Source: Bacteroides sp. (GTDB lineage: Bacteria; Bacteroidota; Bacteroidia; Bacteroidales; Bacteroidaceae). From it: a stretch of 15,172 nucleotides of DNA. Shown here piece by piece: positions 1-5,741 of this stretch. How positions within the stretch are numbered: position 1 is the stretch's first letter; every line of letters starts with the position of its first letter. The notes beneath the pieces are model-generated. The model was given only the letters and a program-made list of their open reading frames with translations, was not told the origin of the DNA and searched no databases. The stretch is taken from positions 1-15,172 of the forward strand of contig NZ_JASLER010000057.1 in assembly GCF_030151085.1 (NCBI RefSeq). Direction: 5' to 3'. A program made the translations under genes and the position numbers.

Positions 1-171
1 TCTCAAGCCGTCAGCAAAGAGAATTTCCGTACTGCCGTATTCACTGCCGCTGCTATAGCTGGTCGCAGTGTACGCATCCTGCATCAACTTACACAACCTG
101 CCGATCATCCGGTAAATATCTATCACCCGGAAGGAGAATACTTGAAGGGACTGGTTCTGTATGTAGAATAA
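1..171 (+). CDS. rlmI: 23S rRNA (cytosine-C5)-methyltransferase, RlmI-like, C-terminal end (5' part outside window)
   Basis: Only the last 56 residues are present; the frame is open from base 1 and ends in TAA at 169-171. The tail contains AIAGRSVRILHQLTQPADHP followed by HPEGEYLKGLVLYVE. This matches the end of the class I SAM-dependent rRNA methyltransferases of the RlmI/YccW type, where the E. coli protein has a comparable FRQAADHP...PEGxYLKG ending. Family knowledge: RlmI methylates C1962 of 23S rRNA using S-adenosylmethionine, in the cytoplasm. The catalytic residues lie upstream of the window and cannot be checked. Coding ends about 80 bp before the first copy of the 65-bp repeat, so this gene marks the left edge of the accessory island. 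The assignment rests on a short C-terminal match, but a distinctive one. Confidence 0.75.
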   Translation, partial: SQAVSKENFRTAVFTAAAIAGRSVRILHQLTQPADHPVNIYHPEGEYLKGLVLYVE

Positions 172-182
172 AGTAACATACA

Positions 183-374
183 TCAGGTTATCAGCTTTTT
201 AGCAATATTTTCAGCAATAATCGTGGTTCTTTCGCACATGCATTTAGGGTTCACAAGGTTCTTTAGGAACCTACTTTCCCCGCGACATTTCTTTTTTAAC
301 GTGAGTTCGATGCATTCGCAGAGTAACTTAATTGAAGGTGTGTCATAATGTAGTACTATCTCAATTCGGGTCAT
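183..374 (-). CDS. Small hypothetical protein (63 aa), partly encoded by the repeat; doubtful
   Basis: An open frame reads MTRIEIVLHYDTPS... to a TGA at 185-183. The frame stays open upstream to a TTG at 479, but the first ATG, at 374-372, is the more sensible start. The upstream bases are AT/A-rich with no clear Shine-Dalgarno sequence. Residues of the middle third (CIELTLKKKCRGES and onward) are encoded entirely by the 65-bp repeat copy at 251-315. The peptide has many Cys and Lys and no recognisable domain, signal peptide or membrane segment. I do not recognise a function. It may be a non-translated by-product of a repeat that happens to lack stops in this frame. It runs divergently from the 82-aa gene at 468. 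Confidence 0.25.
   Translation of the reverse strand: MTRIEIVLHYDTPSIKLLCECIELTLKKKCRGESRFLKNLVNPKCMCERTTIIAENIAKKLIT
251..315 (-). repeat. 65-bp inverted repeat, left copy
   Basis: These 65 bases are the exact reverse complement of 3882-3946. Identity stops abruptly at both edges: base 316 no longer matches 3881, and at 250 the sequences differ. The copy includes the small hairpin AGGTTC/GAACCT but only the 5' strand of the larger fold seen at 3911-3982, so it looks like a partial copy of the right-hand element. With its partner it brackets the 82-aa gene, the MITE-like element and the 745-aa gene. Confidence 0.9.
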
Positions 375-456
375 ATTGTTTTCTTGGGGATTAATATAGT
401 TCAAGATAATCCTACGTAAAGAAGTTCGATATAAGAAATGATGTAAAATTAATAAG

Positions 457-467
457 AAAGGAGCATT
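457..467 (+). promoter_or_regulatory. Strong Shine-Dalgarno site for the 82-aa gene
   Basis: The sequence AAAGGAGCATT lies directly before the ATG at 468. The AGGAG core is spaced 5 bases from the start. Most genes here (nupG, bfn, rsmE, the 745-aa gene) lack such a motif, as is usual in Bacteroides. The site fixes the start codon and hints that the gene came from a different background. Confidence 0.7.
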
Positions 468-716
468 ATGAAAATACAATTTAGAACAGGTAGATATCTA
501 AATCAAATCTACTTTTTGCCATTTATCAAAATTTATCGAAGCAGAGATTATACTTCATGGAAAAGATTTTCAATAGAAATAGGCTTCTTATGTTGGGCAA
601 TCGGGTGGTTCTTTGCTTTTGTACCTTACTGTGATAGATGTGGAGTTTATTTTAAAGAAGAATGTACATGCGATGATGATTTGCTTGATTTAGATGATGA
701 TGAATATGAAGATTAA
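468..716 (+). CDS. Small putative membrane protein with Cys cluster and acidic tail (82 aa)
   Basis: I do not recognise this gene. The 82-aa product has a basic N-terminus (residues 1-35, with RTGRY and SRDYTSWKRF) and one likely membrane segment at about 37-53 (IGFLCWAIGWFFAFVPY). A cysteine cluster follows: CDRC at 55-58 and CTC at 66-68. The tail is very acidic (DDDLLDLDDDEYED). The four cysteines could bind a metal such as zinc; this is inference. Positive-inside logic puts the basic N-terminus in the cytoplasm. The start is supported by a clear AGGAG site. It converges on the 745-aa gene across a 430-bp gap holding a MITE-like element. It could be an accessory or protective partner of that gene, but the convergent orientation argues against co-transcription. 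Confidence 0.6.
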   Translation: MKIQFRTGRYLNQIYFLPFIKIYRSRDYTSWKRFSIEIGFLCWAIGWFFAFVPYCDRCGVYFKEECTCDDDLLDLDDDEYED

Positions 717-888
717 CGTATAATAATAAATATATACGCATACCCTCACCAATCAGCACAAAATATCATAGCATTAATGGTAAAAGGGTCTGAGTTTTCA
801 ATGTATAAACAAACTATATACCGATAATCCCAACAGAGAGCCTCTGACTTTCAATATCTGAATCACGCAGCCTGCATTTCAATATTAA
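717..888. other. AT-rich gene-free spacer, part of the 430-bp gap 717-1145
   Basis: No open frame with a credible start, no RNA gene and no strong terminator was seen in this stretch. The rest of the gap is taken up by the MITE-like element at 898-1080 with its flanking duplications, and by a short AT-rich tail (1090-1145) downstream of the 745-aa gene's stop codon. Confidence 0.6.
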
Positions 889-1089
889 ATATCTATTGTA
901 ACTATTCAGCCTAAAATTATATCATTTCTATAAAATTGAAGTAATATTCGTGATAGTAGCATTGCATTTAGTCATATTTCTATCCATTATGATATATCTT
1001 ATATGTTACACAATCAACTATCACCTTATGAAGATTTTTATATATCTGATTATCAGTAAATATTTAGGCTGAATGGTTACATATCTATT
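889..1089. mobile_element. MITE-like element with 18-bp terminal inverted repeats and 9-bp target duplication
   Basis: The left end GTAACTATTCAGCCTAAA (898-915) and right end TTTAGGCTGAATGGTTAC (1063-1080) are reverse complements at 17 of 18 positions. The 9-bp direct repeat ATATCTATT lies immediately outside both ends (889-897 and 1081-1089). This is the classic signature of a transposed unit with a target-site duplication. The 183-bp body has no open frame of useful length, so it would need a transposase in trans. The terminal GTAA recalls IS66-type ends, but that family normally makes 8-bp duplications, so I do not assign a family. It sits in the gap between two convergent genes and disrupts neither. 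Confidence 0.8.
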
Positions 1090-1145
1090 ACTTATTTGTC
1101 AAACAAAACTAAATTAGAGGAATTTATTTAAAGCTTTAGTTACAT

Positions 1146-3383
1146 TTATACAATAGCATATTTCATTTTAAAAGAATCTAACCGTAAATTAAACGATTTA
1201 AGCTTCGTTAATATAAAATCCTCATTAAACATAGGATAAAAGCAGTTGAAAAATTCTTGGACCATAGAATTCTCAGAATGATTAAGCTTACGAACCATGC
1301 TTATGGATCTACCCAAAAAAGCGCAAGAAGAACTGTTCATTCCTTTTATTAACTCAATTGCATCAGGCGCAGGGTTTCCCCATATTGGACAATTAATCAC
1401 ATCCTCAATTGCATCTGACGCTGCACTAATCAGATACATATCATTAATGGCCGATTTTGAATCCGGAAAGAGATCATTAATTTTATAATTAATCTCATTA
1501 GGCTCAACATGATCCTTAGGTGATTTATTGGTCTCACAACGTACAAACTTTCCTATACTTCTAGCCCAACTTGTCACCACATCCACTTGTCCCGGGGTCA
1601 ATCCTTCATCGTCTTTCTTTTCAGGGTAACCTATAATTAGTTCAAGGTCAGTATCTCTTATAAGATTATAATTTCCCCCATATATTACTACTTCCATCTC
1701 TTTAAGCGGTGGAGTTACGGCCAGCCCATACAAAAAATTTAATAAGGCTCCTGCACAACAATTATCGCTATCTGAAAATGTCATATCTAATGCTTTATCT
1801 AATGTTTTATCTATCATTTCAATAACATCTTCATATTCCGGTAAATTTACGCCCCCTTTATAACGAATTCGACTTGAATTATTTTTGACAAAATTAATTG
1901 ATAGTGCTACATGGATTGCACCGTACCCTGTAGAATGACCAATTCCAAAAGTATCTTCATCCCAAAAGCCGAGATATCCATAAATAGGAAATTCAGAAAA
2001 ATCCATCTTTTTCCCGGCAGCACGTAGGTCCTTGTCAACTCTCCAAGCCGGATAAGCCGCCGATCTATTTTGCAGTTTCATAGCGTTACTAAGGTCAAGA
2101 ATAGAAAATTTATCACTACTATCTGGATTATCATCTCCCCTCTTCTCATGTATTTCACTATCATTTGGACCGTCAATCATCTCTTGAATATTAACCTTCT
2201 TTTCAATTTGGGCTATCATACTTTGATAATCCCATTTTTCCACGGGATGGTCATCTTTAAACCATGTGGCGTAAGGAATACCAATCCAGACTTTGCATTT
2301 TTCCTTTAAATACTTTTCAAAGTCAGTAATCACCGTTGCTACTTCTAGGGGGGTAATGGTAGGCTTTGCGTTCTTAATTAGTCCTGCAAGGTTAGGATAC
2401 TTCTCATTGAAATTCGAAGCAGACTGAGGAAGAATATGTTGCCCCGCCTCTAAAATATCAGGAGCATCCCCGTTAGAAGGAACTTGGCATGCTAATGACA
2501 GTTTATTTATACGTTCTACAAACGAAGTGTCAACTTCAAAATAATCAGTTCTATATGAATCTGATTCCCCATTAAGATATTCATAGAATGCTAAAGATGT
2601 AAAGCCACATACATCGCTAGGAGTAAACGTAATATTTCCATACGTTGCTAATGGAGCTGCTATTTGGCGGACGTCATTTTTATTTAAAGCCAACACACGT
2701 GTTTTTAACTGATTAACCAGCATATTTATACAAGTATCACAAGGGATAGCACTTCTTGTAGTCATATCCTTTATTATCGGAACTACTTCTTTAAGTGGCA
2801 AAACATTTTTTGCATAAATTTCAATAGGATTATCACTACATAAGACTTTAGCTTTATCAACTACATCTTCATCATTAATCTTTGATTTTATTAGTTTTTG
2901 GAAATGATCTATAAGATGCGTGGCAACGACCGGAATAAGTTGTGGTATAGTTTGTTTTAACGTTACACATTCAGATAAAGTATTTATAGTAGAACTTAAT
3001 AATAGAGCATTATAATTCGCATCATCAATGGATTCAGATGCATATACCCCTGCCAGAGATAATAACTGCCGTTCCAAATACACTTGTAACTCCATTAATT
3101 TGAGAGGATGATATGTTTCGCACATATCCTTTTCAGCCAATCTAAGATCCGGACGTATATTACTGATAATGGTCATACACATATCTATAAATGTTTCAAC
3201 ACCTATCTTTTCCCTCTGCACCACTCCCCCATTTATAGCACTTATAGTCGAAGCCAACTTCTTAAATTGCACCCGATTATCCGTAAAAGCAAGCGTATCT
3301 GTATGCTTTTCTCTGCTTTGCAGAGTTGAAGAAGCAAAAGGAAGAGTCTTGACCTCAGGCTTAGATACTATTTGTTTTTCCAT
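1146..3383 (-). CDS. Large hypothetical protein (745 aa), candidate contractile-injection-system effector
   Basis: The protein has no recognisable signal peptide or membrane segment. Residues 1-60 look disordered and Ser/Thr/Lys-rich. They carry FTDNR at 33-37, then FKKL at 40-43 and VVQR at 54-57. This resembles the FxDNRPEA...QRKL...VQR leader of Bacteroidetes proteins associated with extracellular contractile injection systems (family knowledge from memory). Residues 60-440 are mostly helical with unknown function. Residues 440-590 contain FPIYGYL (465-471), YGAIHVALS (487-495) and EMEVVIYGG (562-570). The order and spacing resemble DUF3626/ADP-ribosyltransferase-like domains (YGAL ... YG..x.vL ... 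ExE or EAQxHG). The catalytic assignment is uncertain. The start ATG at 3383 is the first in frame and precedes the leader motif. The gene is visibly AT-richer than the housekeeping genes and isolated, with no neighbour on its strand, which suggests horizontal acquisition. Confidence 0.7.
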   Translation of the reverse strand: MEKQIVSKPEVKTLPFASSTLQSREKHTDTLAFTDNRVQFKKLASTISAINGGVVQREKIGVETFIDMCMTIISNIRPDLRLAEKDMCETYHPLKLMELQVYLERQLLSLAGVYASESIDDANYNALLLSSTINTLSECVTLKQTIPQLIPVVATHLIDHFQKLIKSKINDEDVVDKAKVLCSDNPIEIYAKNVLPLKEVVPIIKDMTTRSAIPCDTCINMLVNQLKTRVLALNKNDVRQIAAPLATYGNITFTPSDVCGFTSLAFYEYLNGESDSYRTDYFEVDTSFVERINKLSLACQVPSNGDAPDILEAGQHILPQSASNFNEKYPNLAGLIKNAKPTITPLEVATVITDFEKYLKEKCKVWIGIPYATWFKDDHPVEKWDYQSMIAQIEKKVNIQEMIDGPNDSEIHEKRGDDNPDSSDKFSILDLSNAMKLQNRSAAYPAWRVDKDLRAAGKKMDFSEFPIYGYLGFWDEDTFGIGHSTGYGAIHVALSINFVKNNSSRIRYKGGVNLPEYEDVIEMIDKTLDKALDMTFSDSDNCCAGALLNFLYGLAVTPPLKEMEVVIYGGNYNLIRDTDLELIIGYPEKKDDEGLTPGQVDVVTSWARSIGKFVRCETNKSPKDHVEPNEINYKINDLFPDSKSAINDMYLISAASDAIEDVINCPIWGNPAPDAIELIKGMNSSSCAFLGRSISMVRKLNHSENSMVQEFFNCFYPMFNEDFILTKLKSFNLRLDSFKMKYAIV

Positions 3384-3704
3384 AATAGCCCATTATTTTA
3401 TCATAACAACGTCGCAATATACCAAATAATTATGAGAAAAGATTATTTCCTACACTATTATATGCCATCATCATGCCCTATAGCATACCTTCTAATTTCA
3501 CTTCCGCAATTAGTGATCCAAACACACTCTTACAATCCCTTCTGCCCCTCGCTTTTATGAAGCAACTCCCCCTCAAGCCCCCTTCTATATACACAGCGGT
3601 TTCAATCCCTATTCATTACTGATTTTCGTACCTTTGTTATAAAGATATAACCCGCTAAATAATGAGTTATCTATTATATCACGTTACGTATGAACCAAGT
3701 TTTT
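3384..3704. other. Gene-free region upstream of the 745-aa gene
   Basis: This stretch has no convincing gene on either strand. A short open frame on the plus strand (to about 3560) shows no recognisable sequence and no good ribosome-binding site. The promoter of the 745-aa gene should lie here on the minus strand, but I found no clean TAnnTTTG box in that direction. One plus-strand box at 3629-3636 is listed separately. Confidence 0.5.
3629..3636 (+). promoter_or_regulatory. Possible Bacteroides -7 promoter element pointing into the repeat region
   Basis: TACCTTTG matches the TAnnTTTG -7 consensus exactly. No good -33 TTTG is visible at the right distance. Transcription would run rightward through the inverted-repeat element and the structured repeat, where no coding gene lies. 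It could be a leftover promoter or serve a non-coding transcript. Confidence 0.25.
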
Positions 3705-3881
3705 GGTTCTTCGTCACTTTAGGTGCAGCTATTTTTCTTCAACACTCCTATCCATCGGCGTTTCATGATGTTTTAATTCATATCAATAAACCAATATGAA
3801 ATTTTGATCTAAACGTACTTCAATCTCTCTATAGATCAAGCTTTGAAAATATACAGGTTGCACCTAAAGTGACGAAGAGCC
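3705..3881. mobile_element. 177-bp inverted-repeat element (IS-end or MITE remnant)
   Basis: Bases 3708-3727 (TCTTCGTCACTTTAGGTGCA) and 3859-3878 are perfect reverse complements over 20 bp. The match extends to GG/CC outer ends with one mismatch (3705-3727 against 3859-3881). The interior of about 130 bp encodes nothing. Ends reading GGTTCTTCG... resemble the GG-starting ends of ISL3-type insertion sequences, but that is a guess. No target duplication is visible: flanks AAGTTTTT and ATGCATCG differ. The right end at 3881 touches the first base of the 65-bp repeat at 3882. Confidence 0.55.
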
Positions 3882-3946
3882 ATGCATCGAACTCACGTTA
3901 AAAAAGAAATGTCGCGGGGAAAGTAGGTTCCTAAAGAACCTTGTGA
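3882..3946 (+). repeat. 65-bp inverted repeat, right copy
   Basis: This is the exact reverse complement of 251-315. It starts ATGCATCGAACTCACG and ends AACCTTGTGA. It is continuous with a larger structured element extending to 3982 and then with the 22-bp tandem array, so this copy appears to be the more complete one. Confidence 0.9.
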
Positions 3947-3982
3947 CCCTTTTGAACCTTAAAGGGGAAATTTCCCCCCGAC
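3911..3982 (+). repeat. Structured repeat predicted to fold as a three-way junction
   Basis: The outer strands GTCGCGGGGAAA (3911-3922) and TTTCCCCCCGAC (3971-3982) pair with one mismatch over 12 bp. Inside are two compatible hairpins: AGGTTC/GAACCT (3925-3930 with 3936-3941, loop CTAAA) and CCCTTT/AAAGGG (3947-3952 with 3961-3966). A competing perfect palindrome GGGGAAATTTCCCC lies at 3964-3977. No T-tract follows, so it is not a standard intrinsic terminator. It is either a structured RNA or a mobile palindromic DNA repeat. Confidence 0.5.
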
Positions 3983-4111
3983 GTTTGCTCTTGAAACCTC
4001 AGGCATTTGCTCTTGAAATCCCAGGCATTTGCTACTGAAACCTCAGGCATTTGCTACTGAAATGCCAGGGAATTCAGAAGTAAACGCCCGGCAATTATCC
4101 CTGAAACTCCA
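3980..4111 (+). repeat. Tandem array of six 22-bp units
   Basis: The units start at 3980, 4002, 4024, 4046, 4068 and 4090. The middle ones read GGCATTTGCT(A/C)(T/C)TGAAA followed by CCTCA, TCCCA or TGCCA. Units 5 and 6 are degenerate but keep the 22-bp phase. There are no unique spacers, so it is not a CRISPR array. A 22-bp period does not preserve reading frame, so it is probably non-coding. It directly follows the structured repeat; the two share the bases GAC. Confidence 0.8.
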
Positions 4112-4261
4112 CACTATCCCCATACCATCCCTCACTCCCAACTGAAAGAAAATGGAGGAGTAGTCATCGCTAAAGATACCTTCAGCGCCCTTTATATCTT
4201 AATTATAGTTAACAAAAGAAAGATTTTAGTCATATTACTATGTTGTATAACATAAAACTTT
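4112..4261. other. Gene-free stretch between the tandem array and the nupG leader
   Basis: No intact gene is visible. A short plus-strand open frame here has no start codon and may be chance or a gene remnant. The sequence becomes strongly AT-rich from about 4195, as expected on approaching a promoter. Confidence 0.5.
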
Positions 4262-4269
4262 TACATTTG
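4262..4269 (+). promoter_or_regulatory. Putative -7 promoter element, distal promoter of the nupG operon leader
   Basis: TACATTTG matches the Bacteroides TAnnTTTG -7 consensus exactly. A TTG at 4243-4245 lies upstream, somewhat closer than the usual -33 spacing. Transcription from here would pass through the terminator-like hairpin at 4312-4342 before reaching nupG at 4475. Confidence 0.45.
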
Positions 4270-4311
4270 CACTGTGTTTTTCATGGTATTAGATTTAAGG
4301 TTATGAAGATT

Positions 4312-4342
4312 GGGTGTCTGGGATAGATACCCTTCTTTTTTT
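4312..4342 (+). terminator. Intrinsic-terminator-like hairpin in the nupG leader (possible attenuator)
   Basis: GGGTGTCT (4312-4319) pairs with AGATACCC (4325-4332) over 8 bp including one G-T pair, with the 5-base loop GGGAT. The T-rich tract TTCTTTTTTT follows at 4333-4342. It lies about 50 bases after a promoter-like box and 130 bases before the nupG start. It could end a short transcript or act as an attenuator. No upstream gene on this strand needs it. Confidence 0.55.
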
Positions 4343-4390
4343 ATATACCCGTATGAATACTTTTTAATATACCGATATGAATGCTTTTTT
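4343..4390 (+). repeat. Two-copy 24-bp tandem repeat in the nupG leader
   Basis: Bases 4343-4366 and 4367-4390 match at 20 of 24 positions. Both copies share ATATACC, TATGAAT and CTTTTT blocks. They directly follow the terminator-like hairpin and precede the proximal promoter-like box. A role as protein-binding sites is possible but unproven. Confidence 0.5.
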
Positions 4391-4424
4391 CCTCTGTTAA
4401 CATCGACCTTTCCGAGAATTTACC

Positions 4425-4432
4425 TACATTTG
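4425..4432 (+). promoter_or_regulatory. Putative -7 promoter element, proximal promoter of the nupG operon
   Basis: TACATTTG is an exact TAnnTTTG match ending 42 bases before the nupG ATG. This is a normal distance for a short 5' leader. A clear -33 TTTG is not visible. It identifies 4475, rather than an upstream start, as the translation start. Confidence 0.5.
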
Positions 4433-4474
4433 CCTAACTATTTTTTTAGAAAAACACATAATAAAGAAATATTT

Positions 4475-5725
4475 ATGAGTATAAAGTATCGTTTAATCAT
4501 TATGAACTTCCTACAATTCTTTGTGTGGGGAGCGTGGTTGATTTCATTGGGTGGCTATATGGGTAGAGAACTCCACTTCGAAGGTGGGCAAATCGGAGCA
4601 ATTTTCGCAACGATGGGTATTGCCTCATTAATAATGCCTGGTATCATAGGTATCATAGCCGACAAGTGGTTCAATGCCGAACGATTGTACGGACTTTGTC
4701 ATATTGCCGGTGCCGCCTGCCTTTTCTATGCATCTACAGCTACAGGATATAACCAAATGTACTGGGCCATGTTACTAAACCTATTGGTTTATATGCCGAC
4801 CTTAGCCTTGGCTAATACCGTATCTTACAATGCATTGGAAAAACATCATTGTGATTTGATCAAAGACTTCCCTCCCATTCGCGTTTGGGGAACTATCGGA
4901 TTTATTTGCGCCATGTGGGCTGTAGACCTCACCGGATTCAAGAATTCGAGCGCCCAGCTTTATGTGGGTGCAGTTTCTGCCTTACTGTTGGGATTCTACT
5001 CATTCACTCTTCCTGCATGTCCCCCTGCAAAATCAGAAAATAAATCAATGCTTTCTATGTTCGGCTTGGATGCATTAGTGCTGTTCAAGAAGAAAAAGAT
5101 GGCTATCTTCTTCTTTTTCTCCATGTTGCTGGGAGCCGCATTACAGATAACAAATACGTATGGAGATCTTTTCTTAGGCAGTTTTTCCAGTATACCGGAG
5201 TACGCCGATTCATTCGGAGTAAAACACTCGGTCATTATACTATCCATTTCACAAATGTCCGAAACACTGTTTATTCTTGCCATCCCCTTCTTTCTGAAAC
5301 ATTTTGGTATTAAGCAAGTTATGCTGATCAGTATGTTCGCCTGGGTATTCAGGTTCGGCCTATTTGGTTTCGGAGATCCCGGTTCCGGTTTATGGATGCT
5401 TATTCTTTCAATGATTGTATATGGAATGGCATTCGATTTCTTCAACATTTCCGGCTCTTTATTTGTTGAACAAGAGACAAGTTCTTCGACTCGCGCCAGT
5501 GCGCAGGGACTGTTCTTCATGATGACCAACGGACTAGGAGCCATAATCGGAGGATATGCCAGTGGTGCAGTGGTAGACGCCTTCTCTGTGTATGCAGATG
5601 GTAAAGTATTGAGCCGTGAGTGGACAGATATCTGGCTCGTCTTTGCAGCATACGCATTAGTAATCGGAATCCTGTTTGCCATTGTATTCAAGTACAAACA
5701 CCGTCCCGTAACTGGCAAGGACTGA
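4475..5725 (+). CDS. nupG: Nucleoside:H+ symporter-family MFS permease
   Basis: The 416-aa product is close in length to E. coli NupG (418 aa) and is hydrophobic throughout, consistent with 12 membrane helices. It begins MSIKYRLIIMNFLQFFVWGA, the typical first helix of the nucleoside:H+ symporter branch of the major facilitator superfamily. The loop IADKWFNAERLYG fits the conserved segment between helices 2 and 3. Family role: proton-driven nucleoside uptake across the inner membrane. The frame is open upstream to a TTG at 4310, but those 55 residues cross the terminator hairpin, tandem repeats and promoter box, so ATG 4475 with upstream AATAAAG is preferred. It is the first gene of a close-packed operon; the next gene starts 16 bp after its stop. 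The exact substrate is unproven. Confidence 0.85.
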   Translation: MSIKYRLIIMNFLQFFVWGAWLISLGGYMGRELHFEGGQIGAIFATMGIASLIMPGIIGIIADKWFNAERLYGLCHIAGAACLFYASTATGYNQMYWAMLLNLLVYMPTLALANTVSYNALEKHHCDLIKDFPPIRVWGTIGFICAMWAVDLTGFKNSSAQLYVGAVSALLLGFYSFTLPACPPAKSENKSMLSMFGLDALVLFKKKKMAIFFFFSMLLGAALQITNTYGDLFLGSFSSIPEYADSFGVKHSVIILSISQMSETLFILAIPFFLKHFGIKQVMLISMFAWVFRFGLFGFGDPGSGLWMLILSMIVYGMAFDFFNISGSLFVEQETSSSTRASAQGLFFMMTNGLGAIIGGYASGAVVDAFSVYADGKVLSREWTDIWLVFAAYALVIGILFAIVFKYKHRPVTGKD

Positions 5726-5741
5726 AGATAAAAATAGAGTT

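Noticed and set aside
375..479. N-terminal extension of the small minus-strand ORF to a TTG at 479
   Set aside because: It would overlap the start of the 82-aa gene and its strong SD site. There is no ribosome-binding support at the TTG.
3705..3881. Invertible promoter segment of the Bacteroides Mpi type
   Set aside because: Inverted repeats of 20 bp around about 130 bp fit the size, but I see no TAnnTTTG promoter inside on either strand and no adjacent gene for it to switch.
3980..4111. CRISPR array
   Set aside because: The units are contiguous 22-bp tandem copies with no unique spacers, and no cas genes are nearby.
4112..4255. Possible gene remnant reading QLKENGGVVIAKDTFSALYI
   Set aside because: It has no start codon and only a short open frame, and the resemblance to a real protein could not be pinned to any family.
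4310..4474. 55-residue N-terminal extension of the permease from a TTG
   Set aside because: The extension would cross a terminator-like hairpin, a tandem repeat and a promoter box. The family's first helix begins at the ATG at 4475.
4996..5718. Long minus-strand open frame (240 codons) opposite the nucleoside permease
   Set aside because: It lies entirely antisense to a clear MFS gene. The translation is rich in Ser/Pro/Asn without domain features, as expected of a shadow frame.
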